A DNA stretch of 64,000 nucleotides from Pyropia yezoensis. Lineage: Eukaryota; Rhodophyta; Bangiophyceae; Bangiales; Bangiaceae. A program made the position numbers and the translations under genes. The notes below the pieces were generated by a model. The model was not told where the DNA came from. It did no database searches and worked only from the letters and a program-made list of their open reading frames with translations. This document shows, in pieces, positions 53,088-62,080 of this stretch (positions are counted from its first letter, which is position 1; every line of letters begins with the position of its first letter). Where the stretch lies: contig CM020619.1 of the NCBI GenBank assembly GCA_009829735.1, forward strand, positions 18,791,816 to 18,855,815. Direction: 5' to 3'.

Positions 53088-56000
53088 TCAACGCACCCTC
53101 AACATGAGGCGGTCAGTGTCTTCATCCCATCCGTGGTCGATGAACTTATCGAACACGTACTCCTGCGGGCCCTGTTTGGCCGCAGGCAGTGAGGGGAGGC
53201 GCCACGCTTCCAAAGCACGCGCCCAAGCTGGGTCGCCTGCAGGCGGTGGTGCAACTTTGACCACGTCCTGTCCGTTCACTGTGCGGACCCCATCGTCACT
53301 TTCGATGGTGAAGCGCCGCCCATTAGTACGAAGGACCTGGTACGGTCCCTTCGTCTGGAATACCAGCTTACCCCCAGTTGGAGTGTGCGAGTGTACCAGC
53401 ACCCAGTCACCCTGCTCGGGGACATGTTTAGCATTGCGCACCTTTTTGTCAAAGGTACCCTTGTAGCGCTTTTGTGCTTTGTCCATCTCAGCCCTGACTG
53501 TAGGGATGAGGTTTTCAAGCCTAGCAGCGAACTCCGCCTTACTCTCAGTAGGAGTAGGCGTACTGCCACCATCCTCCCTAGTTGGGAGCGGCCGCCGCAC
53601 GGCAATAGACCGCACGCGACGGGGGGTCACAAAAGCGAGGGGTACTTCCCCTGTAGATGAGTGAACCTGCGAATTGTAGGCAGTGGTAAGAATAGAAATG
53701 TATTGGTCCCACGTTTTCACGTGCTCACTCACATAGTGGCTCAGCTGCCTAACAATAGTTTTGTTGAAGCGCTCCACCTGCCCATTAGTTTGTGGGTGGT
53801 AGGGGGTGGCATAGTTTGCCCGCACCCCCAACATATCCAGCACTCCCTGAAACAGTACAGACGCAAATTGCGGTCCATTGTCCGATAGTGTACTATCTGG
53901 GATGCCATACGCGGCAACCCAGTGATCTAGGAAGGCTGACACGACCGACATGGCCGTGATCTTTGCCAGTGGGATCGCTCGCGTAAGTTTCGTGAAGCGG
54001 TCACAGATGACCAGGAGGTACTGGTTGCCCTCCTCGGTCACGGGCAGTGGCCCAAGGATGTCCATTGCCCACGCGGCGAAGGGCTCCTTGGCCGGGAACA
54101 ATAGCATAGCCGTAGTAGGCCGCCGTTCCATCCGACGATTCTGTGCACAACTTGTGCAGGCAGCCACCCAACTGTAGATGTCCACCACCATGGACGGCCA
54201 GTAGTACCTGGTCCTCAGGGTCTGGTACAGTTTACTAGACCCCAGGTGTCCACCTGTGGGAGCGTTATGCTCCCTCTCAAGGATACTGTCCTTGAGGGAT
54301 GCGGGGACGACAAGTTGTTCGGTCCCCTGGAATACCCCCCTCCTCATGAGGAGGCCATCGTCTCCCCGAAAAAACCGCGTCTCCGCCACTGTATCCAGTG
54401 TATCCCTCTGCGACTTGCAGAAGGGATCCTCGGCCTGGGCCTTCACCACCTCGTCGAGGGACAGGGGCAAGTACTTCTTGTTCCCTGGCGCCTCGGGGTT
54501 CAACGCCTGACCCGAGCGCGTGACTACCCCCACGATCGGGATGTCCTCATCGACTGGGTTAGTGTCCAGCCCCTCGGTAGGTACCCGAGAGAGGCCGTCG
54601 GCAAGGGCATGTTGCCTGCCAGGTCGGTACTCAATATCAAAGTTGAAGGGTGCCAGTCGCACCCTCCACCGATGGAGACGAGTGCTCGTACAGTCTGTCT
54701 TAAAGATGAACTGCAACGCGCGATGGTCACAGCGGATGAGGAACTTCTCACCCTCTAGGTAGTGACGAAGTGACGTCACCGCCCACACCACTGCGAGAAC
54801 TTCCAACTCGGTGACTCCGTAGTTCTTCTCGGCCGAGTTCAGCCCCTTGCTGAAGTATTCCACCGGCAAGCACTCCTTGTCCGGCTGCTGCTGAAGCAAT
54901 ACACAACCAAGTTGGTCGTAGCTAGCGTCCACATCCAGGATGTAGTGGCCTCCCAATCTGGGAATAGCCAGGATGGGGGGCTTCAGCAGAAGGTCCCGAA
55001 GAGTCTCAAAGGATTCCTGTTCCACCCGACTTGGGGGAGGCAGGTTCTTCGGTAGCGTTGAGCTCACTAGCTCATTCAACGGCTTCGCCACCTTGGCGAA
55101 GCCCTTGGTGAAACGTCGGTACACGTTACACATCCCGAGGATGCTCCTCATCTGGGTCTGGGTCCGGGGGTACTGAGCCTTACGAATGGCCCTCAAGTTC
55201 TTCTCGTTGACACTGAGACGCCCCGGACGGACAACATGTCCCAAGTATTCCACCTCTTGAGTGAAGAGGTGGCACTTAGTCGCCTTCAGTGACACACCGG
55301 CGTCAGCAAGTAGCTTGAACACCTGGCCAAGATGGCCAATGCGTTCCTCCGGACTTCGCGAGAGCACAATGATATCGTCTAGGTACACGAGACAGATCTG
55401 CCACCGTACTCCGGCCAGAATCATGTCCATAGCGCGCTGGAAAGTTGCCGGCGCGTTACACAGGCCAAACGGTAGACGCTTGCACTGGTAGGTACCACAG
55501 TGACAGGTAAAGGTAGTTTTATGCCTGTCCTCCGGGGCAATGGGAATTTGCCAGTACCCCGCGTTACAGTCCAGGGTAGAGAACACGTTCGCCTCCCCCA
55601 GGGCTCCCGACTTAAAGTACTTGGGCGTCAGGCTCAGGTTCATCACCTGGATCCTCCACGGGACTCCGGCTTTGGAGTCCATCGTGCCAAGGGCAACATG
55701 CACTTGGTGCTTGCGAGCAAGACGGGGGTGAGGGTGCACCAACCCGTTCCCCGTAAAATCAGTTACAACATCAACGTGCGCCACCGAGTTGGGGGGCAAC
55801 GTGACTTTACGGGCTAGACGCAGGGTAGCAGTAAACCCTTCCCTCACAGAGCAAACAGGCTTCGACTGTGAGACTGTCATAGGAGCCACAGACTTTCCCT
55901 TAACAAGGATGGGGATGGTTTCCCCATTCATCAACTTGACCCAATACTCAGGGCCACAAATCAAAGGCACTTGTGTAACAACATAAGGGGTACCCAGAAG

Positions 56001-56447
56001 CAGGGGTACCGATATATTCTCAACTACGCCATAGGTCACGTCGACCTCATGGGTCCCCAACCTAGTTGGTAGGGTCACGGCACCAACGATGGGAAGTACC
56101 CCACCATTGATGTCAATCATATGGTCAGCTTTGGACCTCCAGCGTTGGAGCTTCACCTCCTTTGGTAATAGCGACTTGCGTATCAAGGAGGCTCCTGACC
56201 CGGTATCAAGTACGATACGGGTACAGCATGCACGGCCGGGGGCAAGTTGCACCCGTCCAGCCACCTGGAAGTTCTCACCCGTCAGCACCGCGATGACCCG
56301 ACGTGGGTTTACGTTCTTGGGGAGTCCTACCCGAGGTGGGCGGACTCCCTTAGGTCGCCGCAGTATCCAGCACGGTTGGTTCGTCCTCCTGGCCCACTTG
56401 GCCGAGGCTGCCGCTGTGAGCTTCGGACGACCAGCCCCAACGGTCAT
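53088..56447 (-). CDS. pol: Pol polyprotein of element B (broken)
   Basis: Starts at an ATG (56447) that overlaps the gag stop as ATGA, so pol is in the -1 frame relative to gag; either stop-restart or -1 frameshifting, both known in the family, could express it. Domains in order: aspartic protease with VLDTGSGASLI, reverse transcriptase with YLDD, RNase H, integrase with LSDNGPQF and QTNGQVERF, and the chromodomain region. It shows the protease that lies outside the window in A. About two breaks make this copy probably non-functional on its own. Confidence 0.9.
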   Translation of the reverse strand: MTVGAGRPKLTAAASAKWARRTNQPCWILRRPKGVRPPRVGLPKNVNPRRVIAVLTGENFQVAGRVQLAPGRACCTRIVLDTGSGASLIRKSLLPKEVKLQRWRSKADHMIDINGGVLPIVGAVTLPTRLGTHEVDVTYGVVENISVPLLLGTPYVVTQVPLICGPEYWVKLMNGETIPILVKGKSVAPMTVSQSKPVCSVREGFTATLRLARKVTLPPNSVAHVDVVTDFTGNGLVHPHPRLARKHQVHVALGTMDSKAGVPWRIQVMNLSLTPKYFKSGALGEANVFSTLDCNAGYWQIPIAPEDRHKTTFTCHCGTYQCKRLPFGLCNAPATFQRAMDMILAGVRWQICLVYLDDIIVLSRSPEERIGHLGQVFKLLADAGVSLKATKCHLFTQEVEYLGHVVRPGRLSVNEKNLRAIRKAQYPRTQTQMRSILGMCNVYRRFTKGFAKVAKPLNELVSSTLPKNLPPPSRVEQESFETLRDLLLKPPILAIPRLGGHYILDVDASYDQLGCVLLQQQPDKECLPVEYFSKGLNSAEKNYGVTELEVLAVVWAVTSLRHYLEGEKFLIRCDHRALQFIFKTDCTSTRLHRWRVRLAPFNFDIEYRPGRQHALADGLSRVPTEGLDTNPVDEDIPIVGVVTRSGQALNPEAPGNKKYLPLSLDEVVKAQAEDPFCKSQRDTLDTVAETRFFRGDDGLLMRRGVFQGTEQLVVPASLKDSILEREHNAPTGGHLGSSKLYQTLRTRYYWPSMVVDIYSWVAACTSCAQNRRMERRPTTAMLLFPAKEPFAAWAMDILGPLPVTEEGNQYLLVICDRFTKLTRAIPLAKITAMSVVSAFLDHWVAAYGIPDSTLSDNGPQFASVLFQGVLDMLGVRANYATPYHPQTNGQVERFNKTIVRQLSHYVSEHVKTWDQYISILTTAYNSQVHSSTGEVPLAFVTPRRVRSIAVRRPLPTREDGGSTPTPTESKAEFAARLENLIPTVRAEMDKAQKRYKGTFDKKVRNAKHVPEQGDWVLVHSHTPTGGKLVFQTKGPYQVLRTNGRRFTIESDDGVRTVNGQDVVKVAPPPAGDPAWARALEAWRLPSLPAAKQGPQEYVFDKFIDHGWDEDTDRLMLRVR

Positions 56448-58390
56448 TCGTTTCCCGCCGACTTGGCGTCCGAATCTGTGGGCGGGGAGGAAGACGAAGA
56501 GTCCGAGGACGACGTGTCCGCCTCCTCCGCCGAGGGTGTGGCGACCGCAACGACCGGTCGAGACCCACCCTCGCGGCGTGGACGTACTTCGTTCGTAGCC
56601 GACTTCGTACTCGCATTCCTAACAAGTTGTTGGATGCGTTTACTCAACTTGGGGCAATCATATGCCCAGTGACCATCGGAGTTGCAGTTCCAACACCGAT
56701 GGTCCGTTCCGGGAGGGGTCTTCCCAACTGGGGAAGACGAAGGGATACCCTGGGAAGTTCCCACGGCAGCTACCACCCTCTCCTTGCGGATTCGGCGTGC
56801 CTCTCTCAACTCTCTGGCCTGGCGCGCCTCCTCCCGTTCCTTGGCCAACTCGGCCTGACGCTCCTGGCGTTGTTCCTCCCGCAACTTGCGGTAGGCCTCG
56901 TCTCTGCGATAGGCGAACCGGGCCAACTCGGCCAGGGTCGCCCGGGCAGTGATATGCTCCCGGGTCTCCATCCGGACTGACCAATGGAGTCCCTCCACAA
57001 ACCGACTCTTCACCACAGCTTGTGGATGAAGAAACCCACAAAGATTGTTGAGCTTACGGACTCGCTCCGCAAAGGACAACTCGTCCTCCGCCTCTTCCTG
57101 ATGGGCTTGCGTAAACTCCTCGACTTGAGAAGCCAACGCCGCTTCATCAACCATGGCCCTCAACAACCAGTTGACGAGCTCCAAATAGGACGTCACCTCC
57201 CCAGCGCCTCCACTTGAGGAGCTGGGCATGACGGACATAAGTTCTGTCCGTAGGTCGCCCTTCGTAAACTTCTGTAGCATGTAAAAAGCCATGCCTTCAC
57301 TTATGGCATTGTCGTCACAGGCTTTTGTGAAACGACGTAGGAACTCAAAGACACGGAGGGGGGGAGTTCCGTCCCGCTCCGCTTTGTGCCCAAAAGAGTG
57401 AAGTGCATTCTTCTTGGCACGGCCCATGGCTCGGGCCTGGTCAGGACCATACGCCACCGACCGGTTGTGGAGGGCGTAGGTCTCACAGTCAAAGATCCTC
57501 TGGTAGACCGGGTTGGCTACCTGGATCTTGGGCGGCACCTCACGTTGAGGGAACAGCCGCTGTGGCACTGGGGTAAGTTGACCCTCAGTGCCCATAGTCT
57601 GGCGCGCCGCGCTTGGTGTAGCCGCCGGCGTTTCCGGGGGAAACTCCCCCGTGAAGGGCGTACGCCCCACCGAGTATGGTGTGGCTCCCTCGTTGGGAGT
57701 CACAGGTGTCGCCCCCAGTTCGGGGCGACCAGGGATAGGCGTAAGGGGGGATTCCCCCTGCGCCTGCGGGCTCGAAAGCCCCGATCCGGTCTGGACATTA
57801 AGGCCATCTGGCAAACTCGCCACAATCTGATTCAGAATAGTATTCGTCATCGTGACCACCAGGTCCTGCAAAGTCTGCCGCAACACATCGGTCGCCTCCC
57901 GACGGACAGTTTCCGCGAGGAGTGGATTGACGACTCCAGTTGAGTCTCGGTCCGCCTCCGGAAGTCCACCTGAGGGGTAACCACGTTCCTCAGGGGTCTC
58001 AACCGGGGGCATGGGCGCGAGCCCATCGCCGACCAACGGAGGTCCGCCGTCCTCCGAAAGCCTAGTTGGCGACCGCTCCAAGCCAAAGTTGGCTCCAACC
58101 CGAGTGGAACCCGCGGGGACAGTCCTCACCCCTTGGGACGCTCCCGTTGAGTATACCACACGGTGGCCAGACTTCGGCCCACCCACATCAGAAGTGTCAC
58201 CCGAGTGAACTCCCGACTGAGTCGGGGTGGCCTGTTGTCCGCCCGCACTTCCAGTCCTGCTGGCTTGAGGGACCTCTAGTCCCTCTGCGACCCCAGGTAA
58301 ACCCACCTGTGTCTCACCAGTATTCAAAGGCACTGAAGTACGTGCGTCACCCGTGTACTCCCCGGACGACGGGGGGTCCGAGCTAGCCAT
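56444..58390 (-). CDS. gag: Gag of element B, 648 aa
   Basis: Structural capsid/nucleocapsid precursor. The ATG at 58390 (MASSDPPSSGEYTG) is the first ATG in frame. About 250 Ser/Gly/Pro/Thr-rich residues precede a helical capsid-like part (YMLQKFTKGDLRTELMSV, NWLLRAMVDEAALASQVEEF, CGFLHPQAVVKSRFVEGLHW), a charged helix rich in Glu/Arg (about residues 500-550), and one CCHC zinc knuckle CWNCNSDGHWAYDC at 566-579. It ends with an acidic Ser-rich tail. The reading frame looks whole. Confidence 0.9.
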   Translation of the reverse strand: MASSDPPSSGEYTGDARTSVPLNTGETQVGLPGVAEGLEVPQASRTGSAGGQQATPTQSGVHSGDTSDVGGPKSGHRVVYSTGASQGVRTVPAGSTRVGANFGLERSPTRLSEDGGPPLVGDGLAPMPPVETPEERGYPSGGLPEADRDSTGVVNPLLAETVRREATDVLRQTLQDLVVTMTNTILNQIVASLPDGLNVQTGSGLSSPQAQGESPLTPIPGRPELGATPVTPNEGATPYSVGRTPFTGEFPPETPAATPSAARQTMGTEGQLTPVPQRLFPQREVPPKIQVANPVYQRIFDCETYALHNRSVAYGPDQARAMGRAKKNALHSFGHKAERDGTPPLRVFEFLRRFTKACDDNAISEGMAFYMLQKFTKGDLRTELMSVMPSSSSGGAGEVTSYLELVNWLLRAMVDEAALASQVEEFTQAHQEEAEDELSFAERVRKLNNLCGFLHPQAVVKSRFVEGLHWSVRMETREHITARATLAELARFAYRRDEAYRKLREEQRQERQAELAKEREEARQARELREARRIRKERVVAAVGTSQGIPSSSPVGKTPPGTDHRCWNCNSDGHWAYDCPKLSKRIQQLVRNASTKSATNEVRPRREGGSRPVVAVATPSAEEADTSSSDSSSSSPPTDSDAKSAGNE

Positions 58391-58488
58391 GTTGGCTGAC
58401 GATCCGTATGACACGGTCCAAGACCACCGTTCCTCTGAGACAGAGAGCCCCCTACACCCGGGTGCACCCGGAGGTAAAGTTTACCTCT

Positions 58489-58507
58489 ATCCCCTGCTGC
58501 TCCACCA
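58489..58507 (-). other. Primer-binding site candidate of element B
   Basis: Two bases after the 5' LTR (in element sense) the sequence reads TGGTGGAGCAGCAGGGGAT. Starting with TGG, it could pair with the CCA end of a tRNA ending in CTGCTCCACCA. I cannot assign the tRNA; it is not the usual initiator-methionine match (TGGTATCAGAG). Confidence 0.6.
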
Positions 58508-58509
58508 AA

Positions 58510-58978
58510 TGTGGCAAAAACCACTAGCACACACGGCACCCAAGTTGGGGCGGTGTGCTAGGGCTGCCTCCCGTGTCGGGGGAACCGGAAGAAGTGCAAG
58601 TCGCACACACTCTGTCCCTGTTGTGGGGCAAACCCCCCACTGACAAACAAGAGGATGGTGTGTGGTCCAACAGTTTCTTGGTCGGGACGGGGACGCAGGG
58701 CCAAGCCCCGCTGTCCCTCCCCTTATCCCCCCAGGGTCCACTCAGAATCTCGCCACTCAGAATCTCCCACCCCAGCACCTGCCCACCGGGCCACACGAAA
58801 ATTCAAGACGATAAATGCAGAAAACCCTCAAATCCAAGTTGGATTTACTACTAAGCTAACTATCCCAAACTTAGGGAATATCGACCCAAATGCAGGGGGA
58901 GGAACGGATCAGGCTAGTGGCCTGCCGCCCCTTGCATGGCACGTGTTGCCCCCCTACCTGGGGGTCAATACTGCCACA
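58510..58978 (-). repeat. 5' LTR of element B
   Basis: 469 bp, TGTGGCA...TGCCACA ends. Differs from the 3' LTR of the same element at about three positions. Followed by ATACC, the right copy of the target duplication. Confidence 0.95.
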
Positions 58979-58983
58979 ATACC
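58979..58983. repeat. Target site duplication of element B, right copy
   Basis: ATACC, matching 50104-50108 on the other side of the element. Confidence 0.85.
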
Positions 58984-59224
58984 CCGCAGTCGAAGCGACC
59001 GACGCACTACTTGAAAAGCTGCATTTCCGGAGACGCCGCTGCCGCCACTGCTCCCTGGCGACACCATCACCACGGACCACAAAGCGGCACGTGATACTTC
59101 ACAAGCCCCGAAGTGAAGCTGTACAGCGGTGAAAGAACACGACGATATGGAGAAGCGCGGCGGCTGTCGTGGGGCACGGGCTCGATGGGGGTGGCCGATT
59201 GACCTACGCAGGTTGAAGCCTGTT
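58984..59224. other. Host DNA between elements B and C
   Basis: The only host sequence between two retrotransposons. On the - strand it carries an open frame (e.g. SIGHPHRARAPRQPPRFSIS, SGVSGNAAFQVVRRSLRLRG) in phase with the interrupted frame at 49110-50103. Both insertions may therefore have hit one host gene or its 5' region. Confidence 0.45.
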
Positions 59225-59693
59225 TGTGGCAAAAACCACTTACACACACGGCACCCAAGTTGAGGCGGTGTGCTAGGGCTGCCTCCCGTGTCGGGGGAAC
59301 CGGAAGAAGTGCAAGTCGCACACACTCTGTCCCTGTTGTGGGGCAAACCCCCCACGGACAAACAAGAGGATGGTGTGTGGTCCAACAGTTTCTTGGTCGG
59401 GACGGGGACGCAGGGCCAAGCCCCGCTGTCCCTCCCCTTATCCCCCCAGGGTCCACTCAGAATCTCGCCACTCAGAATCTTCCACCCCAGCACCTGCCCA
59501 CCGGGCTGCACGAAAGTTCAAGACGATAAATGCAGAACACCCTCAAATCCAAGTTGGATTTACTACTAAGCTAACTATCCCAAACTTAGGGAATACGGAC
59601 CCGAATGCATGGGGAGGAACGGGTCAAGCTAGTGGCCTGCCGCCTCTTGCATGGCACGTGTTGCCCCCGTACCTGGGGGTCAATACTGCCACA
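59225..59693 (-). repeat. 3' LTR of element C
   Basis: 469 bp with TGTGGCA...TGCCACA ends; about 97 percent like the LTRs of A and B by eye. Preceded in element sense by the purine run GAGGAGAGGGGAG. Confidence 0.95.
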
Positions 59694-60031
59694 CTCCCCT
59701 CTCCTCAGTTCCGACCGACTCGGTCGGCCCTGTGAGGGGGTGCGTAAACGCACGTCTCGGCGTTGGGGGCGCGACTTGCTGTCCCCCCTTGAGTACGTAA
59801 CGCGGATGTGGAGGCGGTCACGTTGACCGCCCCTCTCCTCAAGCTTGCCCACTCGGCAGCTTGCCTTCCCCGGTTCTCACTTCACCATCACCACCACCTC
59901 CATTTCACCTTCCACTGGGCCGCCCCACGCTGGGGAGGCCACCCGTCTACCCACGATCCGAGTGCCCCTCAACTCGAGGCAAGTCTGGTGCCGCTGTAGC
60001 CAGAGCGTCTCTCTCCAACTTGGGGAGAGCC

Positions 60032-61969
60032 ATGGCGACCCCTGGGGTGGAGACGGACTCTCTCGACGAACGTATGGAGGACACCCCCTACGATGCAGCG
60101 CCCGCTGGGACCTCCGGCGGGGGCTCCGCGATCGCTCCGGGGGATGGGACTCCCGCGTCACCCGGCTTTGGGTTGACGGCGGGGTCTCCCCCGGAGGCGG
60201 GACAAGTTGTCCCGCGTGAGGCCTTGGGGCGGTGGTTTTACCCCGCTTGGCCTCTATATGAGGAGGGGTTGACTGTTCTTCGCTGTGGCCGACTTGGCGC
60301 AGCGATGGGTCGGGTATGGGACCGTCTACGGGAGAAGTATCCCCGTAGGGTCGGGTTCCCTGCCGGCTTCAGGACGGACCAGTTTGGCTTCCTGGACGAT
60401 GAAGAGGTTGAGGACGTACAGCGTGCCAAGGCCATGGTGGACCGCGGGGGAACTATCCCGGGTCCCGGCGACTTGCCGACCTTCACGTGGGACGCTGTGG
60501 CAACTCGCCCACCGTACCTCCACGAGGCCGATCCGCACACTCATCACTTTGATGTGCGGATGAAGAAGGACTTCCGGCGAGGTCCCTACTTGGTGACCTC
60601 GGCTCAACTTGAGTTTCCTCAACAGTCTGCTGCCAGTACGGAGCAGTACTATCCGAAGAAGCCCGAGTGGTGGCCTCAAGTTGAGGTCCCCTACGGGTTC
60701 CCGGCGTTGTTGCCACGGTTGCTTGACCACTTCGGCTCCGTCACGTTGACGGCTGGCCCTGATCACCTGGTGTGGGCCATGTTGGCCACCCAGTGGCTCC
60801 TCGAGGTCATGTCGACCTGGGTGTCCTGTGTTCAGCGGCGGGGGATGCTCTGGCATCTCCTCCTCCGGCTTATCCAAGATTTGGAACAGCTCACCCCTCA
60901 GCTAGTTGCTGAGGGGTGCTCTTCAGGACAACTCACTCTACTTGAGGAGATGCTCCGCCTCCACAAGTTTCTCGAGTGGGAGGGCATCGAGCACAAGTTG
61001 CGCCGCCCCACTCGTGGGCCCAAGGACGATGGCGCACTTCGCCAGTTCGTATGGGTCGCTCGCGAACTTCATGACGGCCGTGTGGTCCTACGAGAGGAGT
61101 TGGGCATCGGGGACTACCCGTATGCCCCGGGGGTGGATCGCCACACTGCGCCACCCCCGGACAAGCCCATAGTTATGGCCGTGCCCTCACATGATGACCA
61201 TATGACTCAACCGACTGCGGGGGCCCCAAGTCGGGGTCGCAGTTACACCCGGGTCCCGCCACCTCGGCGTGCCCCTCCGCTTCCTCCTGTCCCCTACCAG
61301 CCGCACGGGGACATCCCGATTAGCGTGGCCGTTGAGTCGTCCACCCTGGTGTCCCCCAACTTGGGGGCCACCCTCCTGACGGTATACCCCAAGTTGGTGT
61401 TACCGCCCACGCCTCTAACCTCAGAGATGATGATCACCACGTTGGTGCGCACCATTTCCTGGTTGGGCGCGTCGACCGCAACCCTTCAAACGTCCGAGAC
61501 TCCTCAACTTGAGGAGCGCGTTCGTACTGCAGTGGCGACCGCGAGTTGCGAGTCGGTGGCGGAGTTTATGACGGCCGAGTTGGCTCGCATTGGGGCTATT
61601 ATGCCCCATCCAGCCCCACTTGGGCGTGGCAAACGTCGTGCGAGCCGGGCATACTCGCCTCCTCGCCGTCGTCGCCGACGCTCGCGGCGCTCTCCCTCCG
61701 TGTCGGAAGACGAGTTGTCTTACTCCGTCTCGGAGTCCTCGACTCCGTCAGAGTCGGAGTCGGTCCGGCGTTTGCGTCGCCAACTTGCGCGCAAGACTAA
61801 GAGCAGCCGCGGTCGTCGCCACTTGCGCGACCGTGAGGGGCGCGACGGGTCCAACTTGGAGCCGCCGGCCCCCCCGACTGGTGAGGAGCGTTATCGCCGG
61901 GGGTCTCGCCGCTCGCCTCCACGTGAGGGCGAGGGCCGTGGGGTTGGAGAGTCTAGCATGCATGCCTAG
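60032..61969 (+). CDS. Antisense ORF of element C, 645 aa, unknown function
   Basis: Third copy of the opposite-strand protein, ATG at 60032. Two residues shorter than in A and B, with the length change a multiple of three, in the basic tail (RRLRRQLARKTKSSRGRRHL). Otherwise the same landmarks are present: YPAWPLYEEGLTVL, PEWWPQVEVPYGFPALLPRL, RQFVWVARELHDGRVVL, RRSRRSPSVSEDELSYSV. It ends 111 bp before the pol stop, tail-to-tail, exactly as in A. Confidence 0.8.
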   Translation: MATPGVETDSLDERMEDTPYDAAPAGTSGGGSAIAPGDGTPASPGFGLTAGSPPEAGQVVPREALGRWFYPAWPLYEEGLTVLRCGRLGAAMGRVWDRLREKYPRRVGFPAGFRTDQFGFLDDEEVEDVQRAKAMVDRGGTIPGPGDLPTFTWDAVATRPPYLHEADPHTHHFDVRMKKDFRRGPYLVTSAQLEFPQQSAASTEQYYPKKPEWWPQVEVPYGFPALLPRLLDHFGSVTLTAGPDHLVWAMLATQWLLEVMSTWVSCVQRRGMLWHLLLRLIQDLEQLTPQLVAEGCSSGQLTLLEEMLRLHKFLEWEGIEHKLRRPTRGPKDDGALRQFVWVARELHDGRVVLREELGIGDYPYAPGVDRHTAPPPDKPIVMAVPSHDDHMTQPTAGAPSRGRSYTRVPPPRRAPPLPPVPYQPHGDIPISVAVESSTLVSPNLGATLLTVYPKLVLPPTPLTSEMMITTLVRTISWLGASTATLQTSETPQLEERVRTAVATASCESVAEFMTAELARIGAIMPHPAPLGRGKRRASRAYSPPRRRRRRSRRSPSVSEDELSYSVSESSTPSESESVRRLRRQLARKTKSSRGRRHLRDREGRDGSNLEPPAPPTGEERYRRGSRRSPPREGEGRGVGESSMHA

Positions 61970-62080
61970 TTGGCAGCTGCCTTTGTTGTGAGAGTGTGAG
62001 GGTTCGGGCTGTAGTTAAAAGCCACTCTGCGTACCACTTCGACTTGAAGCACTCTCTTGGCACTGTTGCACGGCCTTCCC

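Larger units (their letters stand above)
50109..58978 (-). mobile_element. LTR retrotransposon B (Ty3/gypsy chromovirus), full length with both LTRs
   Basis: 8870-bp element on the - strand: 5' LTR 58510-58978, primer-binding site, gag, pol, then an opposite-strand ORF, polypurine tract and 3' LTR 50109-50577. It is flanked by the 5-bp duplication ATACC. The two LTRs differ at about three of 469 positions by eye, so the insertion is young. It keeps all parts but is not fully intact: about two breaks are visible, both in pol. Same family as A and C. Confidence 0.95.
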
